A stretch of DNA of 64,000 nt from JAMCYG01 sp027365565. GTDB lineage: Archaea > Micrarchaeota > Micrarchaeia > Micrarchaeales > Micrarchaeaceae. A model generated the notes under the pieces. The model was not told the DNA's origin. It did no database searches and saw only the letters and a list, made by a program, of their open reading frames with translations. Location of the stretch: assembly GCA_027365565.1 (NCBI GenBank), contig DAHXMI010000004.1, positions 62,001 through 126,000 of the forward strand. The letters run 5' to 3'. Shown here one piece after another: positions 8,552 to 17,965 of the stretch. Position numbers and translations under genes: made by a program. Numbering within the stretch: position 1 is the first letter of the stretch; each line of letters opens with the position of its first letter.

Positions 8552-9756
8552 TGAGAAGCATGAAGGGGTTTGTGTTTACGATCGATGCGGTTTTCGCACT
8601 TATAATAGCCAGCATAGCCACTAGCCTGCTCTTATACATAAACTTCTATTCGCCGATAGTCTATGGCACCGGCGCGCTTGACGCTTCAGGGATAGAGCAG
8701 AGCTTCCTGGGTGCCACGATCGGCTCAGTGTGCCAGAATATCTATATAACAGGTTCGCCTGCATGCACCTTCTCTAACACAATGACTAACGTCAGCTTTG
8801 GAGGATATCAGGTCAGCAGCAGCGACAGCGTACTTCAGGCGCTCGCGGCGCTTTACCTTACGCAGGGCGCAGGCCCGTATGCAACTCTTATCATGGAAAG
8901 GTTATATCCGTCGTACAACGCCGGGATCTACATAAATGACAAGTTCGGGCCTTCGATAGGCCTGGAGGCGGGAAACTTCACCAACGGCCCGGCTTTCTAC
9001 GCGCCGAACTCGCCGGCCATCGCATTCTCGTACTCCATAAGCCAGTGGTTCTACCTTTACTCGCAAAGCAGCGGCAATAGCGCATGGAACCCGATAACAG
9101 ACATATACAACGGGAGTTCGGGCAACGGAATAGGCGGCGGCCAGAACTTGGATTATGGGGGATTGTGGGCAGGCTCCACATCAAACGCGCTGGAATACGG
9201 CGAATACTGGCCGGCAAACTGGCAGTTCTGCGTAACCCCTTCTGGCGGAATCAACACTGATACATGGTACAATGTGGCCGTTGTAGTCAGAAACTACAAC
9301 AACGTCACGGTTTACATCAACGGAAAGGAGAGCGCACAATGCGTACTTAGCGGCGTGGTGGGCGTCACGCCGCAGAGGACCTCGATAGGCATAGGCGACA
9401 ACCCGCCAGGCGGCAACGAGCTAGCCAACGCAATAATAGCCAATGTGCAGGTTTACAACACCGCGCTGGCGCAGAGTAACGTGACAAACATCTACAGAGA
9501 GGGCATCACAGGCGCACCGGTAGCCACGAGCAGCCTTATAGGGTGGTGGCCGCTGGATGGCAACGCGAACGATTATTCTACGAACGGGAACAACGGAACC
9601 TTCCAGAACGCGGCGTACACAACCAAGCTTGCAGGTAACTACCTCCCCGCTTCGCTCTTGAATGCTTACCAAGTGAGCAAGGCGACGGCACCGTCATACA
9701 TCAGCACAAGCACGGCAAACGTGTTGTACAACACGAGCGTGGTATTATGGCACTGA
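8551..9756 (+). CDS. Prepilin-like protein with one LamG-type domain
   Basis: The protein has 401 residues. The N-terminus MRSMKGFVFTIDAVFALIIA is a class III signal (KG-F cut site plus helix to about 28). A concanavalin-like domain occupies about residues 125-330 (SQWFYLYSQSS strand, TWYNVAVVVRNYNN strand, VYINGKES hairpin, VQVYNTALAQSNVTNIYREGI helix), followed by the GWWPLDGNANDYS motif shared with the operon's first protein. A further upstream in-frame ATG (8521) lies in the previous gene; the ATG at 8551 overlaps that gene's stop and precedes the signal directly. The shared motifs show that the LamG modules within the operon are paralogous. Confidence 0.82.
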   Translation: MRSMKGFVFTIDAVFALIIASIATSLLLYINFYSPIVYGTGALDASGIEQSFLGATIGSVCQNIYITGSPACTFSNTMTNVSFGGYQVSSSDSVLQALAALYLTQGAGPYATLIMERLYPSYNAGIYINDKFGPSIGLEAGNFTNGPAFYAPNSPAIAFSYSISQWFYLYSQSSGNSAWNPITDIYNGSSGNGIGGGQNLDYGGLWAGSTSNALEYGEYWPANWQFCVTPSGGINTDTWYNVAVVVRNYNNVTVYINGKESAQCVLSGVVGVTPQRTSIGIGDNPPGGNELANAIIANVQVYNTALAQSNVTNIYREGITGAPVATSSLIGWWPLDGNANDYSTNGNNGTFQNAAYTTKLAGNYLPASLLNAYQVSKATAPSYISTSTANVLYNTSVVLWH

Positions 9757-11309
9757 AACGCGGAAAAAAGATTTTCAAGAGCAGCAAGAAGGGCATAATG
9801 TTCACGCTGCTCACCATAATACTGTTTGTCCTCATGCTGGCCGAGGTGATAATGTACGTCGTGATAAACAATACGTACAACCAGCAGGCGAGTGAGGCAT
9901 CGGCAGTCATAGGCGCTGGCAGCATGATCAACACGCTGAAGGACGCCTTAGGACCTTTCCTCATTTCAAGCACGAGCCGCGCGATAGGAGTATACCTACC
10001 CGCAAACACCGTGCCGCAGTATCCGCTTAACAATACAGAAGCAGGCGCTTTGTCCTCTCTTGTATTTAACGGGACCATTGGAGGAACCAGCTATCCGGGA
10101 ATGGACAACGCAACTGTCATGAGCTATGTCGAAGCAATGGATAAGCAGGCAGCCTCGCAGAACAGCAACACGGTGATATACAACTCCAGCATCACGATGT
10201 ATCAGGACTCTCCGGCGTACATAAACGTGAGCTACACAGGCATGGCAATCGTAAACACTACGTACGGCGTATTCACGTATCCGCTCAGCATCGAAGTAAG
10301 CTATCCCACCCTGCTCGCATATGTTAACATAACCGTTGACAACGCGCAGAATGCCGCGGCGCAGGGCCCGTTCCAACAGATGGTCAAGTTCAATCCATCA
10401 TCATACAGCGCTTATGAGAGTGCCGGGCTCGGCAACATAAGGTTTTATCACGGTTCTACCGAGCTTTTCAGCTGGTGCGAGAGCGGTTGCAACTATTCTT
10501 CGACCGGCAGCACTTTCTGGGTGGCCCTGCCCGGCGGGATAACGGCGAATTCGAACACTGTAATAACGATGGGATTCATGCCGAAAAGCATAGGATATGG
10601 ACCCACGAACTCTCCGGCAGACTACGCGGGCGAGGCCCCGCAGCTATCGCCTTCTTACGGTGAGTATGACAACGGCGCAAACGTGTTTGATTTCTACGAC
10701 AACTTCGCCGGAAGTACCTTGAATACTAGCAAATGGCAGGTAATCACGTCAGGATCGGGAACTTATTCGGTCGATAATGGGATAACGCTCAGCGAGAGCG
10801 GTTATACGACGGATATGAGGGTCGTGTCAAAGTCCACCTACACGGGCATAAGCGACGGAATGATTACGTCGCAGAACCTGGGAAGCTTTAGGGGCACAGG
10901 CATGGAAATGGCAACCGTTCTACCCACTTCTTCAGGCTTCCAGAGCGGATACAGGTTCTACGCTTCGGATAACCACCCTACAGGCACGGTGGGCGGATTC
11001 ATAGATGCGGTCGTCGCCACGAGCGGGACGAATGTCGGGCATAATTCAACCAACCCCCCAGGTGCGCCTTATGTTATGACAGTGTACTGGCCGAAGACCG
11101 GAATCGAGGGATGGCAGAACAACTATGGGTATTACCTGTCTCTTACAAACAACACCGTTTCGGCGGCGCCGTACTACCTAAGCCTATACGCGGGTTCCGA
11201 CGGATCTAACATCGGCACTATCGCATTCTCATATGTAAGGGTCAGGGCCAACCTGCCGAACAACGTGATGCCTTCTACAACTTTCGGCAGCGTGACAACC
11301 GTTACCTGA
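9747..11309 (+). CDS. Prepilin-like protein with DUF2341-like and second beta-sandwich domain
   Basis: The 520-residue protein overlaps the previous gene by 10 nt. A basic KKIFKSSKKGIMF start leads into a hydrophobic helix (about 20-40, TLLTIILFVLMLAEVIMYVV). Residues about 212-285 (IRFYHGS...LFSWCESG...TFWVALPGGI) resemble DUF2341, a small beta domain often found beside LamG-like modules in secreted proteins. The last 200 residues, starting NVFDFYDNFAGSTLNTSKW, resemble a further concanavalin-like sandwich. No catalytic motif is seen. It closes the four-gene operon and converges with the pilus-assembly operon, 12 nt between stops. Confidence 0.8.
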   Translation: MALKRGKKIFKSSKKGIMFTLLTIILFVLMLAEVIMYVVINNTYNQQASEASAVIGAGSMINTLKDALGPFLISSTSRAIGVYLPANTVPQYPLNNTEAGALSSLVFNGTIGGTSYPGMDNATVMSYVEAMDKQAASQNSNTVIYNSSITMYQDSPAYINVSYTGMAIVNTTYGVFTYPLSIEVSYPTLLAYVNITVDNAQNAAAQGPFQQMVKFNPSSYSAYESAGLGNIRFYHGSTELFSWCESGCNYSSTGSTFWVALPGGITANSNTVITMGFMPKSIGYGPTNSPADYAGEAPQLSPSYGEYDNGANVFDFYDNFAGSTLNTSKWQVITSGSGTYSVDNGITLSESGYTTDMRVVSKSTYTGISDGMITSQNLGSFRGTGMEMATVLPTSSGFQSGYRFYASDNHPTGTVGGFIDAVVATSGTNVGHNSTNPPGAPYVMTVYWPKTGIEGWQNNYGYYLSLTNNTVSAAPYYLSLYAGSDGSNIGTIAFSYVRVRANLPNNVMPSTTFGSVTTVT

Positions 11310-11321
11310 TGCAGAAAGCGC

Positions 11322-12317
11322 TCACACGCCTCCGGCTATACTCGAGAACATGAGCGCTATGACGTGGCCCACTATTATGTACATGCCGATGCCTGCGGCT
11401 ATGAACACAGGTAGGGTCTTCAGCCCCTTCAGCGGCGATCCGGAATTTATCGTCGACATTATCAGCGAGGCGAAACCCGTTATTATCAGTATGGCGATAA
11501 GGGAGAAGTTCTGGTACTCTGACGGCGTTATCTTAGGCGGGCTGGGCTTCAGGAACGAGACGCCGGCAGTTGGCAGCCCGCCTGGGTTCGCAGCCAGTAT
11601 GCCTTTCCAGACCGTATCGGTAACCGTTATCATCTGGCTTGTGAGGCCATAGAGCAGCGGCGCCGCGATGACTCCGGCGAACGCTATGAATATGCTATAC
11701 ATGAAGAGCTGGCCGGATATCTCCTTCTGCGCTGTCTGCTGGCTTCTCAGGTCTTTGGAGATCTGGTCCAGCAGGTCCGCCATTGCACCGCCATACCTCA
11801 GCGCCTCGCTTATCATCCTCAGCGAGTGCTGCAGTTGGAACGACCTATACTTCGCACCGAGCTCCTTCATCGCGGTCTCAAGGGTCTCGCCGCCGAATAT
11901 CTTCCTGTTCATGTCCCTTATGTCGTCAGAGAAGAACTTGAACTCAGGTCTTGCCGCAAGAAGCAGAGAGCGGTCCAGCGCTATCCCGCTCCTCAGGTTC
12001 GCCGACGCGATCTGGAAGTAGTCGGGCAGCATGACCTCCATCCTGGTCTTCCTGCCGTCTATCTCGTATTCCAGTATCATGACTATTACTGCGATGAAGA
12101 GGCCGGCGACCGCTATGCCGGAAAGCACGTCGATTATGGGGTTCAGCCTTGTCTTCAGGAACATGCCGATGGCGGTCAGAATCAACAGCAGGAACCCTCC
12201 CATTATCATTATACCCAGTACCTTGTTTATGTCGGTCTTCACGCCTGCGAGGTCGAGCTCGTTCGACAGCCTTCTCACTAGGCCCCTCGACACAAGCCTC
12301 TCGAATCTTACAGCCAT
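11322..12317 (-). CDS. Pilus assembly membrane protein, TadC/FlaJ (T2SSF) family
   Basis: The 331-residue protein has two membrane helices near the N-terminus (about 35-55 and 65-85), a cytoplasmic T2SSF domain (MLPDYFQIASANLRSGI...LLLAAR...GGAMADLLDQISKDLR), and three helices at the C-terminus (about 205-230, 270-290, 300-325). This is the platform protein that couples the secretion ATPase to filament assembly. It is the last gene of the operon, 4 nt after another TadC-like gene, so the platform is probably a heterodimer as with bacterial TadB/TadC. Confidence 0.87.
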   Translation of the reverse strand: MAVRFERLVSRGLVRRLSNELDLAGVKTDINKVLGIMIMGGFLLLILTAIGMFLKTRLNPIIDVLSGIAVAGLFIAVIVMILEYEIDGRKTRMEVMLPDYFQIASANLRSGIALDRSLLLAARPEFKFFSDDIRDMNRKIFGGETLETAMKELGAKYRSFQLQHSLRMISEALRYGGAMADLLDQISKDLRSQQTAQKEISGQLFMYSIFIAFAGVIAAPLLYGLTSQMITVTDTVWKGILAANPGGLPTAGVSFLKPSPPKITPSEYQNFSLIAILIITGFASLIMSTINSGSPLKGLKTLPVFIAAGIGMYIIVGHVIALMFSSIAGGV

Positions 12318-12321
12318 GACA

Positions 12322-13464
12322 TCACGTAGTGAAAACGGGCCTTGAGGCCCTTATTATGTTCAGGAATATGATTTGCAGGAACAATATACCGACAAGTGCG
12401 CCGTAGAGCAGTTGGGGGGTTATGGTGAACAGCGATATGAACGTGGTCAGTATCGTGGCGACCGCGAGCCCCATGCTGGGCAGTATCACCCCAAAGAGCA
12501 TGTAGAACATTGCGAGCGCGTTTAACCTTTGCCCGTACCTCCTCAGCTCTATCAGCCTTTCCTGCGAGAGCTGGTCGATTGCGGACTGCAGCGCTGATAT
12601 GACGTCCGAGCCCGACTTTATGCTGACGCTCGCCTGCAGCATGACCCTCCTGAACGAGGAGCTGCCTGTCTCGGCTATTGCCCTGTCTATTGCGTCGCCG
12701 AGAGGTATGCCGACCTGCACCATCTCCACTATGCGCTTGAACTCCGCGCTTGCGTCGCCGTAGCCGGTGCTCACCGAGGTTATCGCGTTGTATAGGGGCA
12801 TGCCCGACCTAAGCGATATTATTATGTCTCGTACGGCGAACAGTATGTCGCGTTCCACGCCCTTACCGGTCTTCCTACCCTTCTGGGCGGGATAGCTGAG
12901 GAACATGCCGAACATCATCTTGTATACCGCAAATGCGACCATAGCGCCGAGAAGCAGCTCTATTGGGAGCCCGATTGAGGTCTTCTGGAGCACTATTACT
13001 ATGACTGCGCCGATGAGCACCCCCATCATTATCGCGGAGAGCAGCATGCGCTTTATGAAGTCTTCCACAGGCGTATGTACGCCGCGCGCGGTCAGTGCGT
13101 CCTCGAGCTTGGGATGTTTGAAAGCTATGCTCTGGATGTAGTTGTGCATGAAGCCGCGCTTGGGCCTCTGCTGGGCGGCGGCCCTCTTCGGCTGTGTTAA
13201 CGCGCCTGCGCTGGATTGACTCTGCTGTGGCTGCTGCTGCGAAGGCTGCGGCTGCTGCTGGGGCGCCTGGCGAGGTATTGCAGTCGGGCTGGCCGGTGCC
13301 GAAGGCCTGTTTATGATTTCGGAGGGCGCGGCAGGCTTCGCTGCGCCTTTCTGCGAAGAGCCGAACAGACCCTTCTTCGGCTTTGGCTGAAGCTCTATCT
13401 CCTTGCCGTCCACTTTTATTACGCGTGGATTGTCCTTCTTCTTTTTGAATGGGTTAAGAGACAT
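12322..13464 (-). CDS. Pilus assembly membrane protein, TadC/FlaJ family, with disordered N-terminus
   Basis: The 380-residue protein has a Lys-rich start (MSLNPFKKKKDNPR), a Pro/Gln/Ala-rich linker of about 80 residues, then a T2SSF platform (two helices, cytoplasmic region IIISLRSGMPLYNAI...GSDVISALQSAIDQLSQ, two to three C-terminal helices). It pairs with the next gene as the second platform subunit. An ATG at 13464, just inside the end of the upstream gene, is preferred over the longer frame, which would fuse MVQLVQLVL to the basic start. Confidence 0.85.
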   Translation of the reverse strand: MSLNPFKKKKDNPRVIKVDGKEIELQPKPKKGLFGSSQKGAAKPAAPSEIINRPSAPASPTAIPRQAPQQQPQPSQQQPQQSQSSAGALTQPKRAAAQQRPKRGFMHNYIQSIAFKHPKLEDALTARGVHTPVEDFIKRMLLSAIMMGVLIGAVIVIVLQKTSIGLPIELLLGAMVAFAVYKMMFGMFLSYPAQKGRKTGKGVERDILFAVRDIIISLRSGMPLYNAITSVSTGYGDASAEFKRIVEMVQVGIPLGDAIDRAIAETGSSSFRRVMLQASVSIKSGSDVISALQSAIDQLSQERLIELRRYGQRLNALAMFYMLFGVILPSMGLAVATILTTFISLFTITPQLLYGALVGILFLQIIFLNIIRASRPVFTT

Positions 13465-14134
13465 CAGCACCAACTGCACTAGCTGTACCAACTGGGCCCT
13501 GCTTCAGGGCGTTCACCGCATCGATCAGTCTCTGGTCCCTTAGGTTCCACATCGACTGCTCGAGCGAGTTAAGCTTCTTCTTCTCCTTTACGACCTGTCT
13601 TCTCTGGAGTTCTATATAATAGTACAGGCCGTAGACCTCCTGCTTCACCACGTCCACGTGCTCCTGGTCCAGTACCCCTTCCCTTACGCTCTCTATTATT
13701 CTCTCGAGCTCCGAGACCTGATCTGGCATCGAGAGGTTCGGCAGTACCAGGTCCTTGAAGTTGACCTTCTTTACTCTTATCCCCTTAAGGGCGTCCGGGG
13801 TCGACGGCACCTGCAGCTCCGTTTCAGCACCTCCCTGTCCCGGTGCGACCGCCTTTTCGACCTGCTCTTCGAACGGGGACTTCGCGCCGCGGACTTCAGT
13901 CTGCTGCTGCGCCTGCTGCGCCGCCTTCTGTGTACCAAATATTATTCTCTTCGATTCCACGTTCTCTATCTTCGTGAGCAGGTCATCGTACTTCACCCGC
14001 TGCTGCGGCGCGGCGGCGAACAGGTTTGATACGTCTATTTTTATAGCAGCGCGTTCGGAGGCCGGACCTGCTGCGTCTATGTCTCCGACCGTCTTGGCCA
14101 GTTCGTCATAATCGGGCTGGGTCTCTAGCGTCAT
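13454..14134 (-). CDS. Conserved operon protein between secretion ATPase and TadC
   Basis: A soluble protein of 226 residues with no family I can name. It has an N-terminal acidic/helical part, a Gln/Ala-rich linker (about 75-115), and a C-terminal helical part with a coiled-coil-prone segment (LYYYIELQRRQVVKEKKKLNSLEQ). No membrane segment or signal. It starts 4 nt after the ATPase stop and overlaps the TadC-like start, so it is probably an adaptor or regulator of the pilus motor. The function is inferred only from position. Confidence 0.6.
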   Translation of the reverse strand: MTLETQPDYDELAKTVGDIDAAGPASERAAIKIDVSNLFAAAPQQRVKYDDLLTKIENVESKRIIFGTQKAAQQAQQQTEVRGAKSPFEEQVEKAVAPGQGGAETELQVPSTPDALKGIRVKKVNFKDLVLPNLSMPDQVSELERIIESVREGVLDQEHVDVVKQEVYGLYYYIELQRRQVVKEKKKLNSLEQSMWNLRDQRLIDAVNALKQGPVGTASAVGADVS

Positions 14135-14138
14135 ACGA

Positions 14139-15677
14139 TCACTTGAAGATGTCCGCCGCGAACTTCACGTTATTGCCAATTACGTCAAGCACCTTGTCCT
14201 TGTCACTGTAGTAATTCGCGACGACGAACCCCGTGTCGTCGACGGAGGTGATGTCGTTCGCGACCATCCAGTTCAGCACCTTGGATTTCTCTTCGATCTC
14301 GGTTTTTATGTCGGTCGTGGACAGCCCCGAGTACATGTTCAGCACCTCTGCGAGCCTCGTCATCGCGCTTATCTGCACCAGCTCATCGGTGTTCATGTTC
14401 CATCTATAGAGGACATTGGCGTCTCCGTTCTGCAGTATCTCAGAGTATTCCAATATCCTCCTTATACCGCGAGCCCTGTGCCTGAAGTTAACTATTATGC
14501 CGCCGAGCGAGTTGAGTGTTATCTTCGGCACGCCTATGGGCGGGTTCGTCATTCTTATTATCGCGTCCTGCGCATTGTCGGCGTGCAGCGTGCCGTATAC
14601 CGCATGGCCAGTATGTATAGCCTCGAACAGCGTCTCTGCATCCTCCTTCACCCTTATTTCTCCGACAAGCATGATGTCGGGCCTCTGCCTGAGCGCGTTG
14701 ACCATTAGGTCGTGCAGCGTCACCTCTCCCTTGCCTTCCGGGTTCGGCTGCCTCGTCACCATCGCGATCCACTGCAGAAAGTTGGGCAGCGAGAGCTCCC
14801 TTGTCTCTTCGACACTTATTATGCGCCTTGTCGGCGGGTAGAATATGCTCATGGCGTTAAGGAAGCTTGTCTTTCCCGACGCGGTACCTCCGGCTATCAG
14901 CAGGCTTATCTCGTTCTCTATCGCCAGCCATATCTGCGCCGCCACACCCACGTCTATCGTCTTGTTCTTTATCATCGCGGGCATCGTCCAGGGGTTCTTC
15001 GCGAACTTCCTGATGGTTATCGTGTTGCCTACGTGCGATATAGGATACAGGGTAGCGTTCACCCTAGAGCCGTCGGCCAGCTCCGCGTCCATGAGGGGCT
15101 GCAGGTTGTTTATCTCCCTTCCAACCCTCCTCCCCATACGCTCGCTCAGGTCATATATTTCCGTGTCGCTCTGCGGCTTGATGTCGGTCTTGCACCAGCC
15201 AGCCATCTTATGGAACACCCAGATGAAGTCCTTCGCTCCGTTTATCGCTATCTCTTCGAGGTTGTCGTCTGCGAGCGGGACCTCCAGCTCGCCGTAGCCG
15301 AGCATCATGTTTATTATGTAGGCGGTGAGCAACCTCTTCGTGTCCTTGCTCATTCCTGGAAGGTGCTTATCTATCAGTATGCTGCTGGCCTCTATGTACC
15401 TGTTGTTTAGCTCCTTCTCGTAATCCTGGTCCTCGACCCTCGAGGGATCTATCGGCACCATGTTGAGCAGGTCGGACCTCAGCGACATGACAAGCAGCTT
15501 CGTGGCGTCGCTGATTCCCGTCGTCTTAGTGGTATATCTCGGTACGAACTCGTCCGTATTCATTATCTTGACGTCTACTGCCAAGCCGTGCACGTCAAGG
15601 GTATAGCTGTCGAGCAGCTTGCCTGTGGCTCCCGCGGACATGACTCCATCGCTCACCTTTTCATCGTTCCCGGGCAT
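14139..15677 (-). CDS. Type II/IV secretion system ATPase (FlaI/TadA-like)
   Basis: The 512-residue protein carries Walker A AGGTASGKTSFLNAM (about 262-276), an Asp-box-like stretch, Walker B RPDIMLVGEIR (about 331-341) and the His box HTGHAVYGTLHADNAQDAI. These are the marks of hexameric VirB11/PilB/FlaI ATPases that drive archaeal pilus or archaellum assembly at the cytoplasmic face. The long N-terminal domain (about 200 residues) is typical for archaeal members. It lies between the coiled-coil protein and the adaptor/TadC genes, and its substrates are most likely the prepilin-like proteins of the convergent operon. Confidence 0.92.
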   Translation of the reverse strand: MPGNDEKVSDGVMSAGATGKLLDSYTLDVHGLAVDVKIMNTDEFVPRYTTKTTGISDATKLLVMSLRSDLLNMVPIDPSRVEDQDYEKELNNRYIEASSILIDKHLPGMSKDTKRLLTAYIINMMLGYGELEVPLADDNLEEIAINGAKDFIWVFHKMAGWCKTDIKPQSDTEIYDLSERMGRRVGREINNLQPLMDAELADGSRVNATLYPISHVGNTITIRKFAKNPWTMPAMIKNKTIDVGVAAQIWLAIENEISLLIAGGTASGKTSFLNAMSIFYPPTRRIISVEETRELSLPNFLQWIAMVTRQPNPEGKGEVTLHDLMVNALRQRPDIMLVGEIRVKEDAETLFEAIHTGHAVYGTLHADNAQDAIIRMTNPPIGVPKITLNSLGGIIVNFRHRARGIRRILEYSEILQNGDANVLYRWNMNTDELVQISAMTRLAEVLNMYSGLSTTDIKTEIEEKSKVLNWMVANDITSVDDTGFVVANYYSDKDKVLDVIGNNVKFAADIFK

Positions 15678-15691
15678 CCATCAGCGCCTCA

Positions 15692-17143
15692 TCACTTCGT
15701 TTCCTCATCTCCCTTTTTCTTCTGCTTCTTATTAGCTGCTGAAGGCGGCTTGCCGCCGCTGGCCGGCTGATGCGCGTCCTGCTCCGGCACTGATGACATG
15801 GCGCTACCTGCGCTCACGTCTTTCTTTCTGATGGCGTCATTGTCTTCAAGCATCTCACCAGCATTCTGGAGGCCTGAGCTGGCCTTTGATAGGGTAGTAT
15901 CCACTTCAGATATCTTATTGCCCGCCTCTGTGGACCTCGCTTTGATTTCATTGGCGAGAGTCATCATCTCATCCGCTTCCATGTCTTTTGATTCGAGAAC
16001 CGTGTTGACGTCGCTCGACAGCTTCTCGACCATGACTGATAGTTCCTTTATCGCGTCGGATGCGGTTGTTATCCCCGATCCTATGCCGTGCATCTGCTCA
16101 TCGAACGCACCTACGACACCATATCCATCCTTGATCGCCTTCATCGTGGTGTCAACGGTCTTGAGCTTGTCGCGCATCAGCCTGTTGGCGTTGTCCGCCT
16201 CCTTCCTGAACTTGTCGTACGCATCCGTGAACGTGTCACGCTTCTTGACTACCGCGCTGCGGTCCTTCTCCAGTTCTACCCTGAACTTCTTGTACATTTC
16301 AGAGAAGCCCTTCGCGGTGTGCAGCTGGTCCCTGGCGCTCCTTTCGACCTCGTCGAGCTCCTTGCGCTCGTCAAGCAGCTTCTGGGTGAGCAGTTTGCTG
16401 TCCTGCTCTATTGAATTCTCAAGCTCATGCAGCTGCGATTCCACGCTCTTCCTTATGGACTGGACCACGTTGTCCTTGTTCCTCCTCATCTCCTCTATCT
16501 GCTTCTCGAGACCATCGAGCTTCGCCTTGAACTCGGCGGTTTCAGGCAGATTGAGTTCAGTGCCGGCCTCCGCGCTCTTGTCAAGAAACGACTGTATCTT
16601 CCTGTCCATCGAGTCTATTTCCTTCACGGACCTCTCATAATCGGAGGCTATGACCTTGTACGAAGACTCGACATCCTTTGCGTGCTTCTCGACCCCATCA
16701 TACAATGAGTTGATTTCGGCCATGCGCTTGTGCACATCCGGCAGCGTCTTCCTGTACATCTCGTCGACTGCACTGAACTGCACCTTGAGCTGGGACAGCG
16801 CTTCGGCAAGATTGCCGAGCTTTATTGTCTGGGTGGTGAGCAGGTTCTTCGCATTGCTCATCTCGACCTGGGCCTTCTGCTTGGTGAACTGCTCCACTGC
16901 CGTAAGCCCCTCCGGCAGCTCCATGAACATGCGTCCGACTTCGTAGGATATCCTTATCAGCTTCCCTTCCTCCAGCACCTTCGCCCATCCCTCTATTACA
17001 TTAGGGCTGGTGTTAAGCTCGGTGGATGCCCTGTTGAGATCCACCCTACCCTTCCTCTTTATCAGTTCGAGGAGAGAGTCGATAGTAGTCTTGGTTTCAG
17101 CATTTGCCGCTCTACCTTCGTCTGAGGGTTTGTACTGAGTCAT
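15692..17143 (-). CDS. Winged-helix plus long coiled-coil protein heading pilus operon
   Basis: A 483-residue protein. Residues about 15-75 look like a winged helix (TIDSLLELIKRKGRVDLNRASTELNTS..., then GKLIRISYEVGRMFMEL as wing). From about 90 to 430 it is almost continuous heptad-rich coiled coil (Glu/Lys/Asp-rich with regular Leu/Val/Met), and the tail is Ala/Lys/Gly rich. No membrane segment. It stands directly in front of the ATPase gene (14 nt gap) and shares its operon. It may be a cytoplasmic scaffold or regulator of the filament machine; it also resembles SMC/methyl-accepting style coiled coils in composition only. ATG 17143 is preferred to GTG 17149. Confidence 0.6.
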   Translation of the reverse strand: MTQYKPSDEGRAANAETKTTIDSLLELIKRKGRVDLNRASTELNTSPNVIEGWAKVLEEGKLIRISYEVGRMFMELPEGLTAVEQFTKQKAQVEMSNAKNLLTTQTIKLGNLAEALSQLKVQFSAVDEMYRKTLPDVHKRMAEINSLYDGVEKHAKDVESSYKVIASDYERSVKEIDSMDRKIQSFLDKSAEAGTELNLPETAEFKAKLDGLEKQIEEMRRNKDNVVQSIRKSVESQLHELENSIEQDSKLLTQKLLDERKELDEVERSARDQLHTAKGFSEMYKKFRVELEKDRSAVVKKRDTFTDAYDKFRKEADNANRLMRDKLKTVDTTMKAIKDGYGVVGAFDEQMHGIGSGITTASDAIKELSVMVEKLSSDVNTVLESKDMEADEMMTLANEIKARSTEAGNKISEVDTTLSKASSGLQNAGEMLEDNDAIRKKDVSAGSAMSSVPEQDAHQPASGGKPPSAANKKQKKKGDEETK

Positions 17144-17208
17144 GCCCACACAGTTTTAATTAGCAATAAACGCTTAAATACCTTCACGATTGGTATCGAA
17201 TGAAGAGG

Positions 17209-17910
17209 CTAGAACATGCGCCTGTAGAACAGGGAGAGCATGACAGCTATTACTATCATGAAGAGTATGCTGCCGATGGGTATCAGCTTGGTAAAGAGTA
17301 TCAGCACGAATATCGTGCCCATGGCCAGGGCGTATACGCCGGGGTTCCAAGCGAGCACCTTGCTGCCGTCCAACGGGTATATCGGCAGCATGTTGAAGAA
17401 GGCCAGCAGTATGCTTATGAACATTATGAAATCAAGCGCGAAGCCCCAGTAGCTCTGCGAAGGTGGATTGAAGATTACAAGCGCCGCGGCGAACACGGCG
17501 AATACCGCGAAGTTGGTGAGCGGACCCGCGAGTGAGACAAGGCCGTTCTGCCTCTTAGTGAACGAGTTCGTGTATATCACGGTCGCGCCGGGTATGCCGA
17601 GCAGGAAGCCGAACAGGCTCGTAATCAGCGTTATGGCAAGGCCGTTCGTAGCGGTCCTGAATGCCGCGAAGGCGCCGAAGCGCTGCGCGACGAACTTGTG
17701 CATCATCTCATGCAGTACGAAGCTGAGCGAGACGCCGACGAATGCTATGGGAAGCAGAGTTATGAAGAGCGACGCAGCCTTTGAGGAACTTCCGGCCAGG
17801 CCAAATATTCCACCTGAGAGGGTTATCGTGAACGCGAGCGTCAGCACAGCGTCAGCTATAAGTATGTCTCTTATCTCAAGTGCATGGCTCACGTTGTACC
17901 TTGCTTGCAT
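17209..17910 (-). CDS. Site-2-protease family (M50) membrane metalloprotease
   Basis: The 233-residue protein has five to six membrane segments. The zinc-binding motif HEMMH (about residue 70) lies in a helix, and the second motif NMLPIYPLDGSKVL holds the conserved N-P-DG in the C-terminal part. Both are required for intramembrane zinc proteases (S2P/RseP/SpoIVFB group). It presumably cuts membrane-bound regulators or signal peptides within the membrane. A TATA box at 17932-17939 predicts a leaderless mRNA starting at ATG 17910, so the in-frame TTG at 17919 is not used. The tRNA-Gln gene is divergent from the same TATA box. Confidence 0.87.
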   Translation of the reverse strand: MQARYNVSHALEIRDILIADAVLTLAFTITLSGGIFGLAGSSSKAASLFITLLPIAFVGVSLSFVLHEMMHKFVAQRFGAFAAFRTATNGLAITLITSLFGFLLGIPGATVIYTNSFTKRQNGLVSLAGPLTNFAVFAVFAAALVIFNPPSQSYWGFALDFIMFISILLAFFNMLPIYPLDGSKVLAWNPGVYALAMGTIFVLILFTKLIPIGSILFMIVIAVMLSLFYRRMF

Positions 17911-17931
17911 AACTAACAATCGGACTTATCA

Positions 17932-17939
17932 TTTATAAA
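17932..17939. promoter_or_regulatory. Palindromic TATA box shared by M50 gene and tRNA-Gln
   Basis: TTTATAAA is a perfect palindrome. Its centre is 26 nt from the ATG at 17910 on the minus strand and 30 nt from the tRNA-Gln 5' end at 17966 on the plus strand, so it can serve both directions. Confidence 0.5.
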
Positions 17940-17965
17940 ACGTACTGGACAATATATACGTGCCA

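Noticed and set aside
14712..15410. Plus-strand 232-codon frame opposite the secretion ATPase
   Set aside because: Arg/His/Tyr-rich shadow of a well-conserved ATPase; no start signal.
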